Positions 1 through 8,687 of a stretch of DNA of 64,000 nt are shown one piece after another. Location of the stretch: the NCBI GenBank assembly GCA_934045075.1, contig OW203724.1, forward strand, positions 5,319,473 through 5,383,472. Direction: 5' to 3'. The number at the start of each line of letters is the position of its first letter. Positions within the stretch are counted from its first letter, which is position 1. Below the pieces are notes generated by a model. It was given only the letters and a program-made list of their open reading frames with translations, had not been told where the DNA came from and did not search any database. Position numbers and translations under genes: made by a program. This DNA is from Yponomeuta sedellus (lineage: Eukaryota; Arthropoda; Insecta; Lepidoptera; Yponomeutidae).

Positions 1-67
1 ACAGAATAGGCTCAAATCCTATGCGCGGAAAATTAAAAAAAATCTCATCGCTTTAGTCTGTGGCTGA

Positions 68-290
68 TCATATGGCCGCCATAGCGAAACATTTTTCACA
101 ACTCGTTTTGACTATTGAAATTATAATGAGTTTTCATTGTTATTTTATTCACAAGTGTGTTTGAAAACGTCGTATGATACACGTGTGTAGTGATGATTAC
201 CGTCCTTGGCGCCTCAATGGCGCCTCGGCGGTAATCACCAATGTTACACCCTAGTACCTTAATGTACTATTGTGCCCCTAGAACATAAGG
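68..290 (+). repeat. Hairpin-core repeat, copy 1
   Basis: Contains ACGTCGTATGATACACGTGT, then a hairpin with stem TGATTACCG/CGGTAATCA around a GC-rich core (TTGGCGCCTCAATGGCGCC), and ends near TTAATGTACTAT. Related in reverse orientation to 37278-37595. Ends and transposition class are not defined. Confidence 0.6.
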
Positions 291-845
291 GTGCAAACAT
301 GACTGTGACAAAGGACAAGTTATAGTGATAACTTTTTCATTTGCCTCAGTAGACCTAAGGCAGATTGCTGCCAGTGGCCGGATGGTAATGGCCAAGGACA
401 GACGGAGGTGGTGTGCCTCGATGAGTGCGGGCTAATTGATTGATTGATTGAGTTTAAAGTTACATAACTGTAAATAAAAGAAATAAAAATGAGCGGTCCT
501 CATACATGTAACGTGTTTGTTTACTTTAGTTTAACAAATTAATTAAGTACCTAATTGTTTTATTCATATAGGGTGAACCAACAGCAAAAATATGTAAAAA
601 TGTTGTATAGGGTATTAAATTGAAAATAGATCGATAACAGCTGTACTAGAACAGACATGTTTGCCACTTACTGGTGAACACAGCATTGTTATTGCTTTCA
701 GGTTGATGATTTATGAATATAACCATAACCGTATTCAGTATGCAATTCAAATTAATAAATTCCTAATTACAATTATTGCACAGTTTCGAATAAACTTAGC
801 ATAACTATATATATATATATATGTATATAAGTGTGTGTTTATAAG
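291..845. other. AT-rich intergenic sequence
   Basis: No open frame or RNA gene recognised. A short GC-richer patch near 365-430 (GGACAGACGGAGGTGGTGTG) looks like a worn LINE tail but is too short to classify. A small (AT)n run lies at 806-822. Confidence 0.4.
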
Positions 846-1018
846 ACTTGAGAAAAGATGGTCAGAGTGGAGTTTTTTTTCCCGCTGCCTTTTTCTCCAC
901 TACATTACGGCCCGAAGGCAGCGGCTTTCACTTTCATGTTACATTGTACTTTGACATTCAGCAAACAGAATGTAAATTCTTTACGTTGAAATAAATTGAA
1001 TTGAATTGAATTGAATTG
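846..1018 (+). repeat. LINE/SINE 3' tail, family E
   Basis: Shares AGATGGTCAGAGTGGAG, CCCGCTGCCTTTTTCTCCAC, CGGCCCGAAGGCAGCGGCTT and GTAAATTCTTTACGTTGAAA with 24681-24909, 27711-27905 and 63881-64000. It ends in an (AATTG)n run, the short-repeat tail typical of some non-LTR retrotransposons. Confidence 0.65.
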
Positions 1019-1548
1019 TGTGTGTGTGGTAGTACATAGTATGGAGAGAATTCATATTATACTCGTAGTCCTACTATAAACATAATTATTATTCTCAAAT
1101 ATCAAAGCTGGCCAAACTGAACATGAAACAAAGCACATTTTAGATAAATTAATCAATCAGCTCAGTACTGCTCTAGTGCTGTCCATATTTTTTCCCTAAG
1201 CGCACTACTTCTTTCCATCTTCGGCCATCTTCATGCAGCCGCCAAATAAAATATAAAAAAATTAATGTATTATGTTTTTTTTTCTGCTATAAAAGACGGC
1301 ACTTTTACGCGTTTTGCTTAGAAATACTTTGCATTTCATGGTACAATTTCACCTTGAGACGAAACACCGGAAGATCCTATATTCAAAATACTATTCATCC
1401 AAGGCACATTGCTAAAGCTCTTGCTACATATGGCAGCTAAGACCAGCACAGCTGCATTTAAGTATAGCAGTGTAGCTAAAATATTTATAGCAGAAAATTA
1501 ACTTATCACTACACTACATGCCGAAAATAATTAAGTAATCTTAAATAA
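1019..1548. other. AT-rich sequence without recognised features
   Basis: No coding signal, RNA gene or repeated block that I could match elsewhere in the window. Confidence 0.4.
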
Positions 1549-2110
1549 TTACACTATTTTTATTTTTAATGCACTAACCCGTGCTAAGGAACAAATTTAA
1601 AAACGTATTTAGAGGCTAAAAATTTCACCCATGCCGGGATTCGAACCCGCAACCTCTGGCTATCCGTACCAGCGCTCTACCAATTGAGCCAATGGGCGAC
1701 TCACGGCATCAGTGAAATTTCGAACCTCTTTACAATATTCTCTGTATTACGTACAGGCAGCGACATCTGACTTAAGCAAATTGCATTACTTACAGCCCCG
1801 ACTACCTACTTTGCAGTTAGGTTTTAACATCGGAACGATATCACTGTACCCACATGATTACACTATTTTTATTTTTAATGCACTAACCCGTGCTAAGGAA
1901 CAAATTTAAAAACCTATTTAGAGGCTAAAAATTTCACCCATGTCGGGATTCGAACCCGCAACCTCTGGCTATCCGTACCAGCGCTCTACCAATTGAGCCA
2001 ATGGGCGACTCACGGCATCAGTGAAATTTCGAACCTCTTTACAATATTCTCTGTATTACGTACAGGCAGCGACATCTGACTTAAGCAAATTGCATTACTT
2101 ACAGCCCCGA
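1549..2110 (-). repeat. tRNA-cored retroposon, type A, tandem dimer
   Basis: Two direct copies with a 309 bp period. Each carries a tRNA-like core (minus strand: D-arm GCTCAATTGGTAGAGC and B box GGGTTCGAATCCC) and the block TTTTTAGCCTCTAAATAGG. The tRNA part is not functional: its anticodon loop lacks the usual T33 and there is an extra base before the acceptor strand. The second copy is cut off at 2110. Short open frames here are artefacts. Confidence 0.75.
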
Positions 2111-2680
2111 TCTTTTCCCATCCGAGAATTTAGCCGATCTATATGTCCGTTATCCGTCCGTCCGATACCACTTTAAATATCATTGTATATATATATATAT
2201 ACATATACATATTGTATATGTATAGTATTTAAATATATAATAGCTGATCCCGCATACTTAAGAGTTGATTTGCCTTAGGTATTAATTAGCCTACCGCCTA
2301 TTATCAGACCATAAATACACAAAAAAAACGGTGAAACCATTTGGAAGGAGTTTGATAACTAGCACCACACGAGATTTTTAAATATGTTATAGCTGTACCG
2401 ACGAACTTCGTGTCGCCACAAAAATAAATTTATACGATTCTTGTTATCTATGATCCTAGACTTTGGCTTGAAAAAGCGATACGGTAACAATAAAATATTA
2501 TCTTATGGGATCGCATTACCGGGATATGTCTCAATTCAGAATGTATCAATTGAGATCGTTGACTATCTGTATAGCAAGTTTCATGTAACTCCGTTCAGCT
2601 GTTATTGCATGATAGAGTAACAAACATCCAAACATCTACACATAATTATATACGAGTATATTAAGTAGGATTAGATGTTT
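2111..2680. other. AT-rich sequence with possible Helitron debris
   Basis: Fragments such as TAGCTGATCCCGCATACTT (2240s) and CCGACGAACTTCGTGTCGCC (2398-2417) resemble the GGGTCAGCTAG-type ends of the short Helitrons nearby, but no intact ends were found. No coding frame. Confidence 0.3.
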
Positions 2681-2689
2681 TGATTATGG

Positions 2690-2776
2690 GCATTACCCCT
2701 TATGATAGCACAACGTGGCGCTCTTTAGGGGAGGGCTATGTCCAGCAGTGGACTAGTATAGCGTGACAACGAGATG
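2690..2776 (+). repeat. LINE 3' tail, family F
   Basis: Shares GGGCATTACCCCTTATGATA, CACAACGTGGCGCTCTTTAG and GTCCAGCAGTGGACTAGTAT with 61093-61345 (+), and in reverse with 30807-31065, 32148-32195 and 60190-60290. In the better copies it ends in a short trinucleotide run (GAC or GAT). Confidence 0.65.
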
Positions 2777-2877
2777 TTTTGTTACAAATTCATTATACTC
2801 CTTATCTGCATTCTACGTAAATTTCATTCATTCATTCTACTAAGGAATCGTGGTAATCGTGCTGCCAAACCTTACAA

Positions 2878-3480
2878 ACCCAAACAATACGCCTCTGAGA
2901 CGTGGTGTGTATACCGCCGCCACATTCGCACTCTGGATCGCTTCCACCTTAAATGCCTCCGTACCATCATGAAGATCAGATAGTCTGATAGAGTGCGAAA
3001 CACCGAAGTTCTGCGACGAGCCAATGTTGGTGGCATTGAGGCCTATTTAATGCGTCGACAGCTTCGGTGGTGCGGTCACGTATCTCGTATGGCGGAGGAT
3101 AGAGTGGTGAAGCGCATCTTCTACTCTGAACTAGAGGAGGGCAAGCGGAATCATGGCGGTCCCCTCCTCCGGTACAAGGTGTCCAAAAGCGACACATGAA
3201 GAGATGCAATATAGAGCCCTCCCGCTGTGAACGTTTGGCAGCACAGCGGCCAGAATGGCGCAGGATCGTGAAAAGCCAAGTACATGAGTTCGAGGTTCAG
3301 CGTAGAGCTGACCTTGATACCAAACGCGACCAGTTAAAGGCTCGCCTATCTGCTGCCATAACATATAACTATGAGAACGGCATTCTCACGTGCCCTCAGT
3401 GTGCACGGAGTTTCGCCGCGAAGATAGGCTAGATAAGCCATCTTCGAGCGCACCAGCGCCATATATCTGATTAGGGGTCA
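2878..3480 (+). pseudogene. Non-LTR retrotransposon ORF2 C-terminus with C2H2 zinc finger, degraded
   Basis: Reads in pieces across several frames: [55 protein letters not shown], then SRCERLAAQRPEWRRIVKSQ and a terminal finger CPQCARSFAAKIG-stop-ISHLRAH. This is the post-reverse-transcriptase region of a LINE family whose ORF2 ends in a zinc finger. Spacing is canonical C-x2-C-x12-H-x3-H, with a TAG inside the finger at 3430. Stops and frameshifts make it dead. It is 5' truncated. Confidence 0.8.
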
Positions 3481-3559
3481 AAGTGGTCGCCATGGCCGAA
3501 ATCGGTCGGAGCAATCATCATCATTATCTACTAAGGAAACCAATAAAATATATAAAAAA

Positions 3560-3742
3560 CTAGCTGACCCAGCAAACTTCGTACCGCCTATCAGTCGCTT
3601 CTTTTTTTTTTATTTTTTCCTCCGTAAGAACCATCCTCGTACTTCAAGGGATATTCTAAAAAAAGAATTAGCGAAATCGGTTCAGCTGGTTTCGAGATTT
3701 GCGCTTACCAACTTATTCAGTGATTGATTTTTATATTATAGA
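3560..3742 (-). mobile_element. Short non-autonomous Helitron, copy 1
   Basis: On the minus strand it starts TCTATAATATAAAAATCAAT and ends GGGTCAGCTAG, inserted between A and T as Helitrons do. It is exactly 183 bp, the same as the copy at 11321-11503, with the same internal blocks (CCATCCTCGTACTTCAAG and others, in reverse). Confidence 0.7.
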
Positions 3743-4383
3743 TATGTTTTGTCTCAAAGTAAATAGATCACCATGAGGTATAGTGTGTTAGCTTTTAGAA
3801 TATACATCGGCTACTATCAGATAGAATCGGATATATTCGTGTAATAGAAATATCGGAACTAATATGACACTTTACGTTACATAACTTTTCAAAATAGCGA
3901 AGAAAAGTTTTATACAGATCAGGAAGTAGTGTGCTTTCGGCGAAAACCGAAGCCTACTACAGAGCCCGAGGTATATTCTACAAACTAACAGACAGTACGT
4001 TGTTATTATTATTGATCTATTGATCGCTGAGCTAAACTTCTGCTGGTGAATTTCCACGTTTCAAGTAAGACAAAGCCGCCACTATACCCAGGACTGGGGG
4101 ACAATGCCCTAGTAATTACGAGAGGGTACCACTAATGCGGATTACAGTCAAGCAAAGAGATTCATCCCCTTCTTTGCTTCGTACAGTCGACAGCAGGTCA
4201 AGCCTTACAATTTGTTTGAAAGTCAACCTTAACGTGAGAGATTGAAGCGAACGTATGTAAAGGTTGATGTGCTGTCAACTGTATCATCGGCAACACTGAT
4301 GGATGTAGTAAGGCTTCATGTGGTCATTGAAAGCAATTATAAAGGTTGTACTTACGAGGAGTATGCTGACTCTTTTGCGCGAT
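3743..4383. other. Intergenic sequence with one dispersed segment
   Basis: About 3900-4003 shares GAAAAGTTTTATAC, AGGAAGTAG, TGTGCTTTC and AAAACCGAAGCCTACT with 23806-23910, directly after the mariner remnant, so it is a repeat of unknown type. Nothing recognised in 4080-4383. Confidence 0.4.
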
Positions 4384-4488
4384 TTCACATTTTAAATTAT
4401 TGTAATAAAATGAGTATACTCCATAGAAAAGTCCATCCAAAGGTTGTCTGAAAGAAATCACTCTTAGTGATAAGACTTTGTAGTCTAA
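4384..4488 (+). repeat. LINE 3' tail, family G, interrupted
   Basis: Carries CCATCCAAAGGTTGTCTGAA, AGAAATCACTC and TTAGTGATAAG, the block seen in better shape at 39742-39910 and in reverse at 35160-35340. It stops where the Harbinger-like element begins. Confidence 0.55.
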
Positions 4489-5182
4489 AGGCCTGGCCAA
4501 ACCAACGCGTCCAGCTCGCGTCCGCGGTGGCGTGCGCGGTAGCGATCAGTTGTTGCGTACGAACTTGTAGCGACGTGTTCACATCGAGGCGTCCTCTGTT
4601 TGGCCGCGGCGTCCCGGTGCAGCGTCTGCACGCAGCGGTGGCGATCAGATCGCGCTTGTTACATTAGGACGCTGAAAGCAGTTATTTTTGTTGGAAAATA
4701 CGGTGTTTTTTAGTTTTTAAAGTATTCATGATGGAACCGGAATTAATTATGAGGTTCACAAATACCCATTTTTATATGATACGTCCCAGTCTGATTATAA
4801 GAATACGAGAAAAACATTCTATAGTAAATGAAAAATCACTTTTCATCTTCACCTAATTGCCAGTGCAAGGTATGGAATTCACCTTCCCTTTCTCTGGTTT
4901 TACTGTGTACCCATACACTTGTTCTTGTGAAAAAAAAACATACCTAATGAGACATTAGCTTACAATTGAGGTTCACTAGAATTACTGTGATTGTGTTGTA
5001 CTTACCTTTCTTGTTCCTCTTCGTCTTCAATGAGAGCAGCCAAAAGTAAAACTTCTTTAATTTCACTTTCTGTATCAGAGAGCATTGTAGTCAATGACGT
5101 GACTCCAGCCTGGTGAACGCAAGAACCAACGCGACAGTGTGAACAACTCGACCTGCACGCCTTGGTTTGGCCAAAAGGTTTG
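4489..5182 (-). mobile_element. PIF/Harbinger-like element, internally deleted
   Basis: Inverted ends GGCCTGGCCAAACCAACGCG on the left and, read inward, CCTTTTGGCCAAACCAAGGC on the right. The left end sits beside TAAA, compatible with a TAA-type target. The left 180 bp is strongly GC-rich and the rest AT-rich. It retains one exon of a Harbinger-style nuclease near its right end (5006-5085) but no nuclease core, so it depends on other copies for movement. Confidence 0.6.
5006..5085 (-). CDS. First exon of a Harbinger-type nuclease (remnant)
   Basis: ATG at 5085 opens MLSDTESEIKEVLLLAALIE followed by DEEEQE, then a canonical donor AG|GTAAGT at 5005-5006. The short acidic N-terminus ending in a run of E/Q just before a splice site is characteristic of HARBI1-like transposase genes, which normally continue with a basic stretch and a DDE nuclease. 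Nothing downstream within the element encodes the nuclease. The family call rests on style plus the inverted ends, not on catalytic residues. Confidence 0.5.
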
Positions 5183-5232
5183 CTGCATAGCTAAATTACG
5201 GACATTTTAATTACATTTTCTGTTGCCTTATA

Positions 5233-5620
5233 AATTAATAAATAAAGCCTTTATTACTACTTAAAAAAACATGAATTCTAGTAGTAAACTTTAAATTATA
5301 ATTAAGGGTCCCCTCTATGGGTGAAGGCCTCCTCCAGATTAGCCCAGCGGTCCCTATCTCTAGCTGCGCTCTCCCATGCTCTACCTGCGACAGCCACTAT
5401 GCTGTCTGACCATCTCTTTTTTGGTCTGCCTCGTCTTCTTAAGTGGCCTCGTGGGTACCATTCTGTGACCTTTCTCGTCCAACGGTCGTCTGTTAGCCTC
5501 GCCATATGACCTGCCCATTTCCACTTCAGTTTTCGTATTGTCTCTATAACGTCCGTGACTTTGGTTTGCTCCCGAATTTTCGTGTTGCGTATTCTGTCTT
5601 TGAGGGACTTCCCGAGCATA
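5233..5620 (-). mobile_element. 5'-truncated LINE with 13-bp target-site duplication
   Basis: Flanked by CTGTTGCCTTATA at 5220-5232 and 5621-5633. The minus strand encodes the end of ORF2 intact: LGKSLKDRIRNTKIREQTKV, LKWKWAGHMARLTDDRWTRK, GRPKKRWSDSIVAVAGRAWE and a stop at 5302-5304. It is followed by a 3' tail with AATAAA at about 5240-5246. The C-terminal WAGHxAR..GRPxxRW pattern is typical of RTE-related LINEs in insects; the clade is not certain. Confidence 0.85.
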
Positions 5621-5775
5621 CTGTTGCCTTATACGTTGTGTTTAACAAAGAAAGGTTGTTTCCAAAATTAAACATTTTGGAATCAAATTGTGTCAATCAA
5701 AAATTTTCAACAGGATTACAGGATTATTAAATTTTCATCACATTTGTCGATGATGATGATATAAAGCCTGTATAC

Positions 5776-6083
5776 GAGTATATCCTATCCCCATTGCTGG
5801 GGCACGGGCCGCTTCCCCTGCATCGCAGGAAAATTATACTGATAAATTATACCACGGGGGCCAACTGGAGGATTGTAGACAGTGGCGGGTCTTACCGTCA
5901 GATTTTAATAAGCCGCCCATAAAGCCTCTGACATGGCTTTACGACTGCCTTGCGAAGCACGGAAGCGCTCGGAAAAAATGCCACTAGCGGTAGTCACGCG
6001 ATGGTCACCTATTCAGCACCTGACTGCACCTGCTGTTGTTTAATGATTGCAATCACTCGGTTCCACTAGACCACGAGCGCTTC
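5776..6083 (-). repeat. 5S-rRNA-derived SINE, copy 1
   Basis: Near-full-length, reverse orientation, with an internal deletion. The head at the right contains the worn 5S-like box region. The body carries CCACTAGCGGTAGTCACG and GAAGCACGGAAGCGCTCGG, and the tail TCCCCATTGCTGGGGCACGG. Confidence 0.8.
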
Positions 6084-6084
6084 G

Positions 6085-6214
6085 TTATCAAACCTTGTAT
6101 GTCCCCACTGCTGGGGCACGGGTCTCTTCCTGCATCGTAGGAAGGTTAGGCTATACTCCACCACGGGGGCCAAGTCCGGGTTGGTCCGGGTGGGTTGGTT
6201 GACCACGAGCGCTT
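6085..6214 (-). repeat. 5S-derived SINE, copy 2 (collapsed)
   Basis: Tail (CTTGTATGTCCCCACTGCTG) joined directly to the extreme head (GACCACGAGCGCTTG), with nearly all of the body deleted. Lies head to tail with copy 1. Confidence 0.75.
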
Positions 6215-6414
6215 GTTTTTATCTAAAGTAGTTTTATCTGAAAAGGTTCTACTATCACCACATTTTTAAAAACTATACATAATATTTTAGTACTAAAAAT
6301 GTCAATTGTGCCAGCAAAACAGCATGCTTGCTCGACATAAGAACAGTCTTAAGGGGATCCATGAATTTTACCAGCGGCTCTAATAAAAAAAAAACATAAT
6401 TATCCTGTTTTAAA

Positions 6415-6535
6415 AAGCTATTTCGAGGCTAAAAATTCCACCCGAGTCCCGGCATGGGTGGAATTTTTAACCTCTAAAATAGGTTTTTGAAATTGTCCTT
6501 AGCCCGGGTTAGTGCATTAAAAAAAAAGAATATAA
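6415..6535. repeat. tRNA-cored retroposon, collapsed inverted copy
   Basis: GAGGCTAAAAATTCCACCC is followed within 20 bp by its inverse GGGTGGAATTTTTAACCTC and then the 3' tail (GTCCTTAGCCCGGGTTAGTG). The tRNA core is almost entirely lost, leaving a hairpin. Confidence 0.65.
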
Positions 6536-6670
6536 TAATTATCCTCTTTTACAAAGCCTTTTTGCAAAGTGTCAGATCAATCTCTTAATCATGCTGATTT
6601 TTAGAACCTACCTAAGATCACAGGCCTGGGACTAGATAATGATCTCACACCTTTTGTAAAAATCATGTGT

Positions 6671-6723
6671 AAATCCAGATATGACTTTTTACCATTGAAT
6701 GGTAAAAAGTCAAATCTGGATTT
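6671..6723. repeat. Near-perfect 26-bp-arm palindrome
   Basis: AAATCCAGAT..GACTTTTTACCATT is mirrored by AATGGTAAAAAGTC..ATCTGGATTT with a 1-base loop and one mismatch. Possibly a minimal foldback or a collapsed MITE. Confidence 0.7.
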
Positions 6724-8000
6724 CTCTGGTTCACTAGCAATCTATCTGGAGGCCCTTAAGTACATAAAGCGTTGCAGTGAAAATGTTCTTTCTATTTAGC
6801 TCTTTGGGGAAAACAGGAACTGTGGTGAAATAAATTAGTGACCTTTACTTTGAAGTGGCATTTTTTACAAGCGGCGTTAATAAGGTTTAAGTAGGTAATT
6901 TTCTTTCGTGATTTTCTTCATGCCCTTTTCATAACTTTCAAAGGTTCGATAAATTATTTTTTTTGATAAATACCTTATTTTAAGCCAAACCTTGCAATGT
7001 TAATTTTATACTGTTTATTCATTCACAATAGTGGAAATACAATCGGTAACAAAGTAAACTCAATACTTTTAGTAAAACCCGAAATAATATTATCTATTTA
7101 TAATTTAACAACAAATTTTATACACATATCACTGCCAAATAACGCTCAAAACTTAACTATCCTGAGAATTTACAGCAACAATTTCATTTCTCAATAAATA
7201 TTTCAACACGATTAAAAATTCCGATAAAAGGCAAAAAGTAAAAAAGATAAATATTACAACCTACTTAGCATAATTATCATCAATATCAATGAATTAGGTG
7301 CAAATCCTAGAAACACAATAAACAATCGCACGTCATGTTTATCAAGCCGCATGGCTTATCTATGTCTGAACGCACATAATATTAATATAATAGTACAGCG
7401 GGGAGAGAGTATTGTGCAGAATTGTTCAATATTAAATAGCATCGATTGTTTCTTTGACGCTGTCAGGTAAGATAGAAAGAAGAAAGTAAGAAGACATATA
7501 TTCAAACTGTCACGGAAGCACAAAGCAAACAAATAGGCGAACAAGCAAAATACACGAAATATAACAAAAATGACAAAACCATCGAAGAGAATATGTGAGA
7601 AATATGGATAAAACAGACATATCCACTTAGCTTCATATTATGAATATAAGATCCGAGTATTCTTCATTATACATCGGTACCATATTCACAGAAACAGAAG
7701 TGAAAAAAGAAAAGATACAATTGGCAGTCTTATCAATTTCTTCCGTATTCTAATATTGGATAATCATCCAAAGGACAAATAGATACGAGTAGTAAGTGCT
7801 AAAACAAATATTCATAGACATTAGTACATACTTAATTGTTGACATGACAATGAAACTATTGTAATTACATTGTAATTACAATAGTTTCATGCTTTCATTT
7901 TATATTCATAGACATAAGTACATACTTAATTGTTGACATTGTAATTACAATAATTTCATACCTACTTTAATTTTGACATAGAAATACTTAATTATGCATG
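6724..8000. other. AT-rich sequence; internal duplication at 7806-7990
   Basis: Two direct copies of ATTCATAGACATnAGTACAT plus ACTTAATTGTTGACAT, beginning near 7809 and 7904. The first holds a small palindrome around CTATTGTAATTACA. No gene seen in 6724-7800. Confidence 0.5.
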
Positions 8001-8368
8001 CTTGCACAAATATTCATACGCCCAGATGGGCAGCGCATGGAATGCACTGAAACTGTATATAAAGAACAGAACTATTTTAAATACCCATTTTTATGAATAA
8101 AAACGTACTTCACTTTACTAAAATATTACTAACATTAAAATAGACATCTCTCGCGAATAACACGGAGTCGGGCGAGGCGCTGAGTTAAGTTGCTTGGGTA
8201 ATACCCACCAATGCAACGCATTGGTTACCAAACCACCAATGGTGTCAATGAAACAACCATTGCTGTACTAATATGACTATGTTAAATAACTATGCACGAG
8301 ACTCGCCCTCCAGGGCCTAGATTCTGCTAACCCGTTGTGGTACAATGACAACTGCATGAACATAGCGA

Positions 8369-8374
8369 TTTAAT
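8369..8374 (-). terminator. Possible PACRG poly(A) signal (ATTAAA)
   Basis: ATTAAA on the minus strand about 155 nt after the PACRG stop. No canonical AATAAA on that strand was seen between the stop and this site. Short AT-rich hexamers are common here, so support is modest. Confidence 0.3.
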
Positions 8375-8526
8375 TTCGTTGCTGCTTTAACTCTCCGCGC
8401 GCACAGACATTGAACCTTCTAGGCGTCAGTGGGATGAAAAATCGCCCCACGTGACCCGACCTTGTATCTGTCATGGTCATATAAAGCACTAACAGAATCG
8501 AGGCCCAGGTAACCAAGCCACTGGGT

Positions 8527-8687
8527 CTAGTTCAACACACACGACTCGTAAGTGGGGACCATGTACTTAATGTTGATAAACGCGTCAGGCCCCCCATAGC
8601 GCTCCATGATTTGCAGAGTCTCCTCAATCATATCGGCGACGTTCTCGCTACGAGACGCAGTGTGGTCGACGTTGGATCCAATGTTGT
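8527..8687 (-). CDS. PACRG: PACRG coding exon 4 (terminal)
   Basis: Acceptor TTACAG lies at 8688-8693. With the carried base the exon reads [20 protein letters not shown], then [20 protein letters not shown] and [13 protein letters not shown], with TAG at 8527-8529. The C-terminal [12 protein letters not shown] is the family signature. The segment just after the junction differs from the usual SGDGIDYSQ motif. It is separated from exon 3 by 6.7 kb. Confidence 0.95.

Noticed and set aside
1712..1909. 65-codon frame repeated almost exactly at 49818-50015
   Set aside because: Lies in the tRNA-cored retroposon, and identity reflects the repeat.
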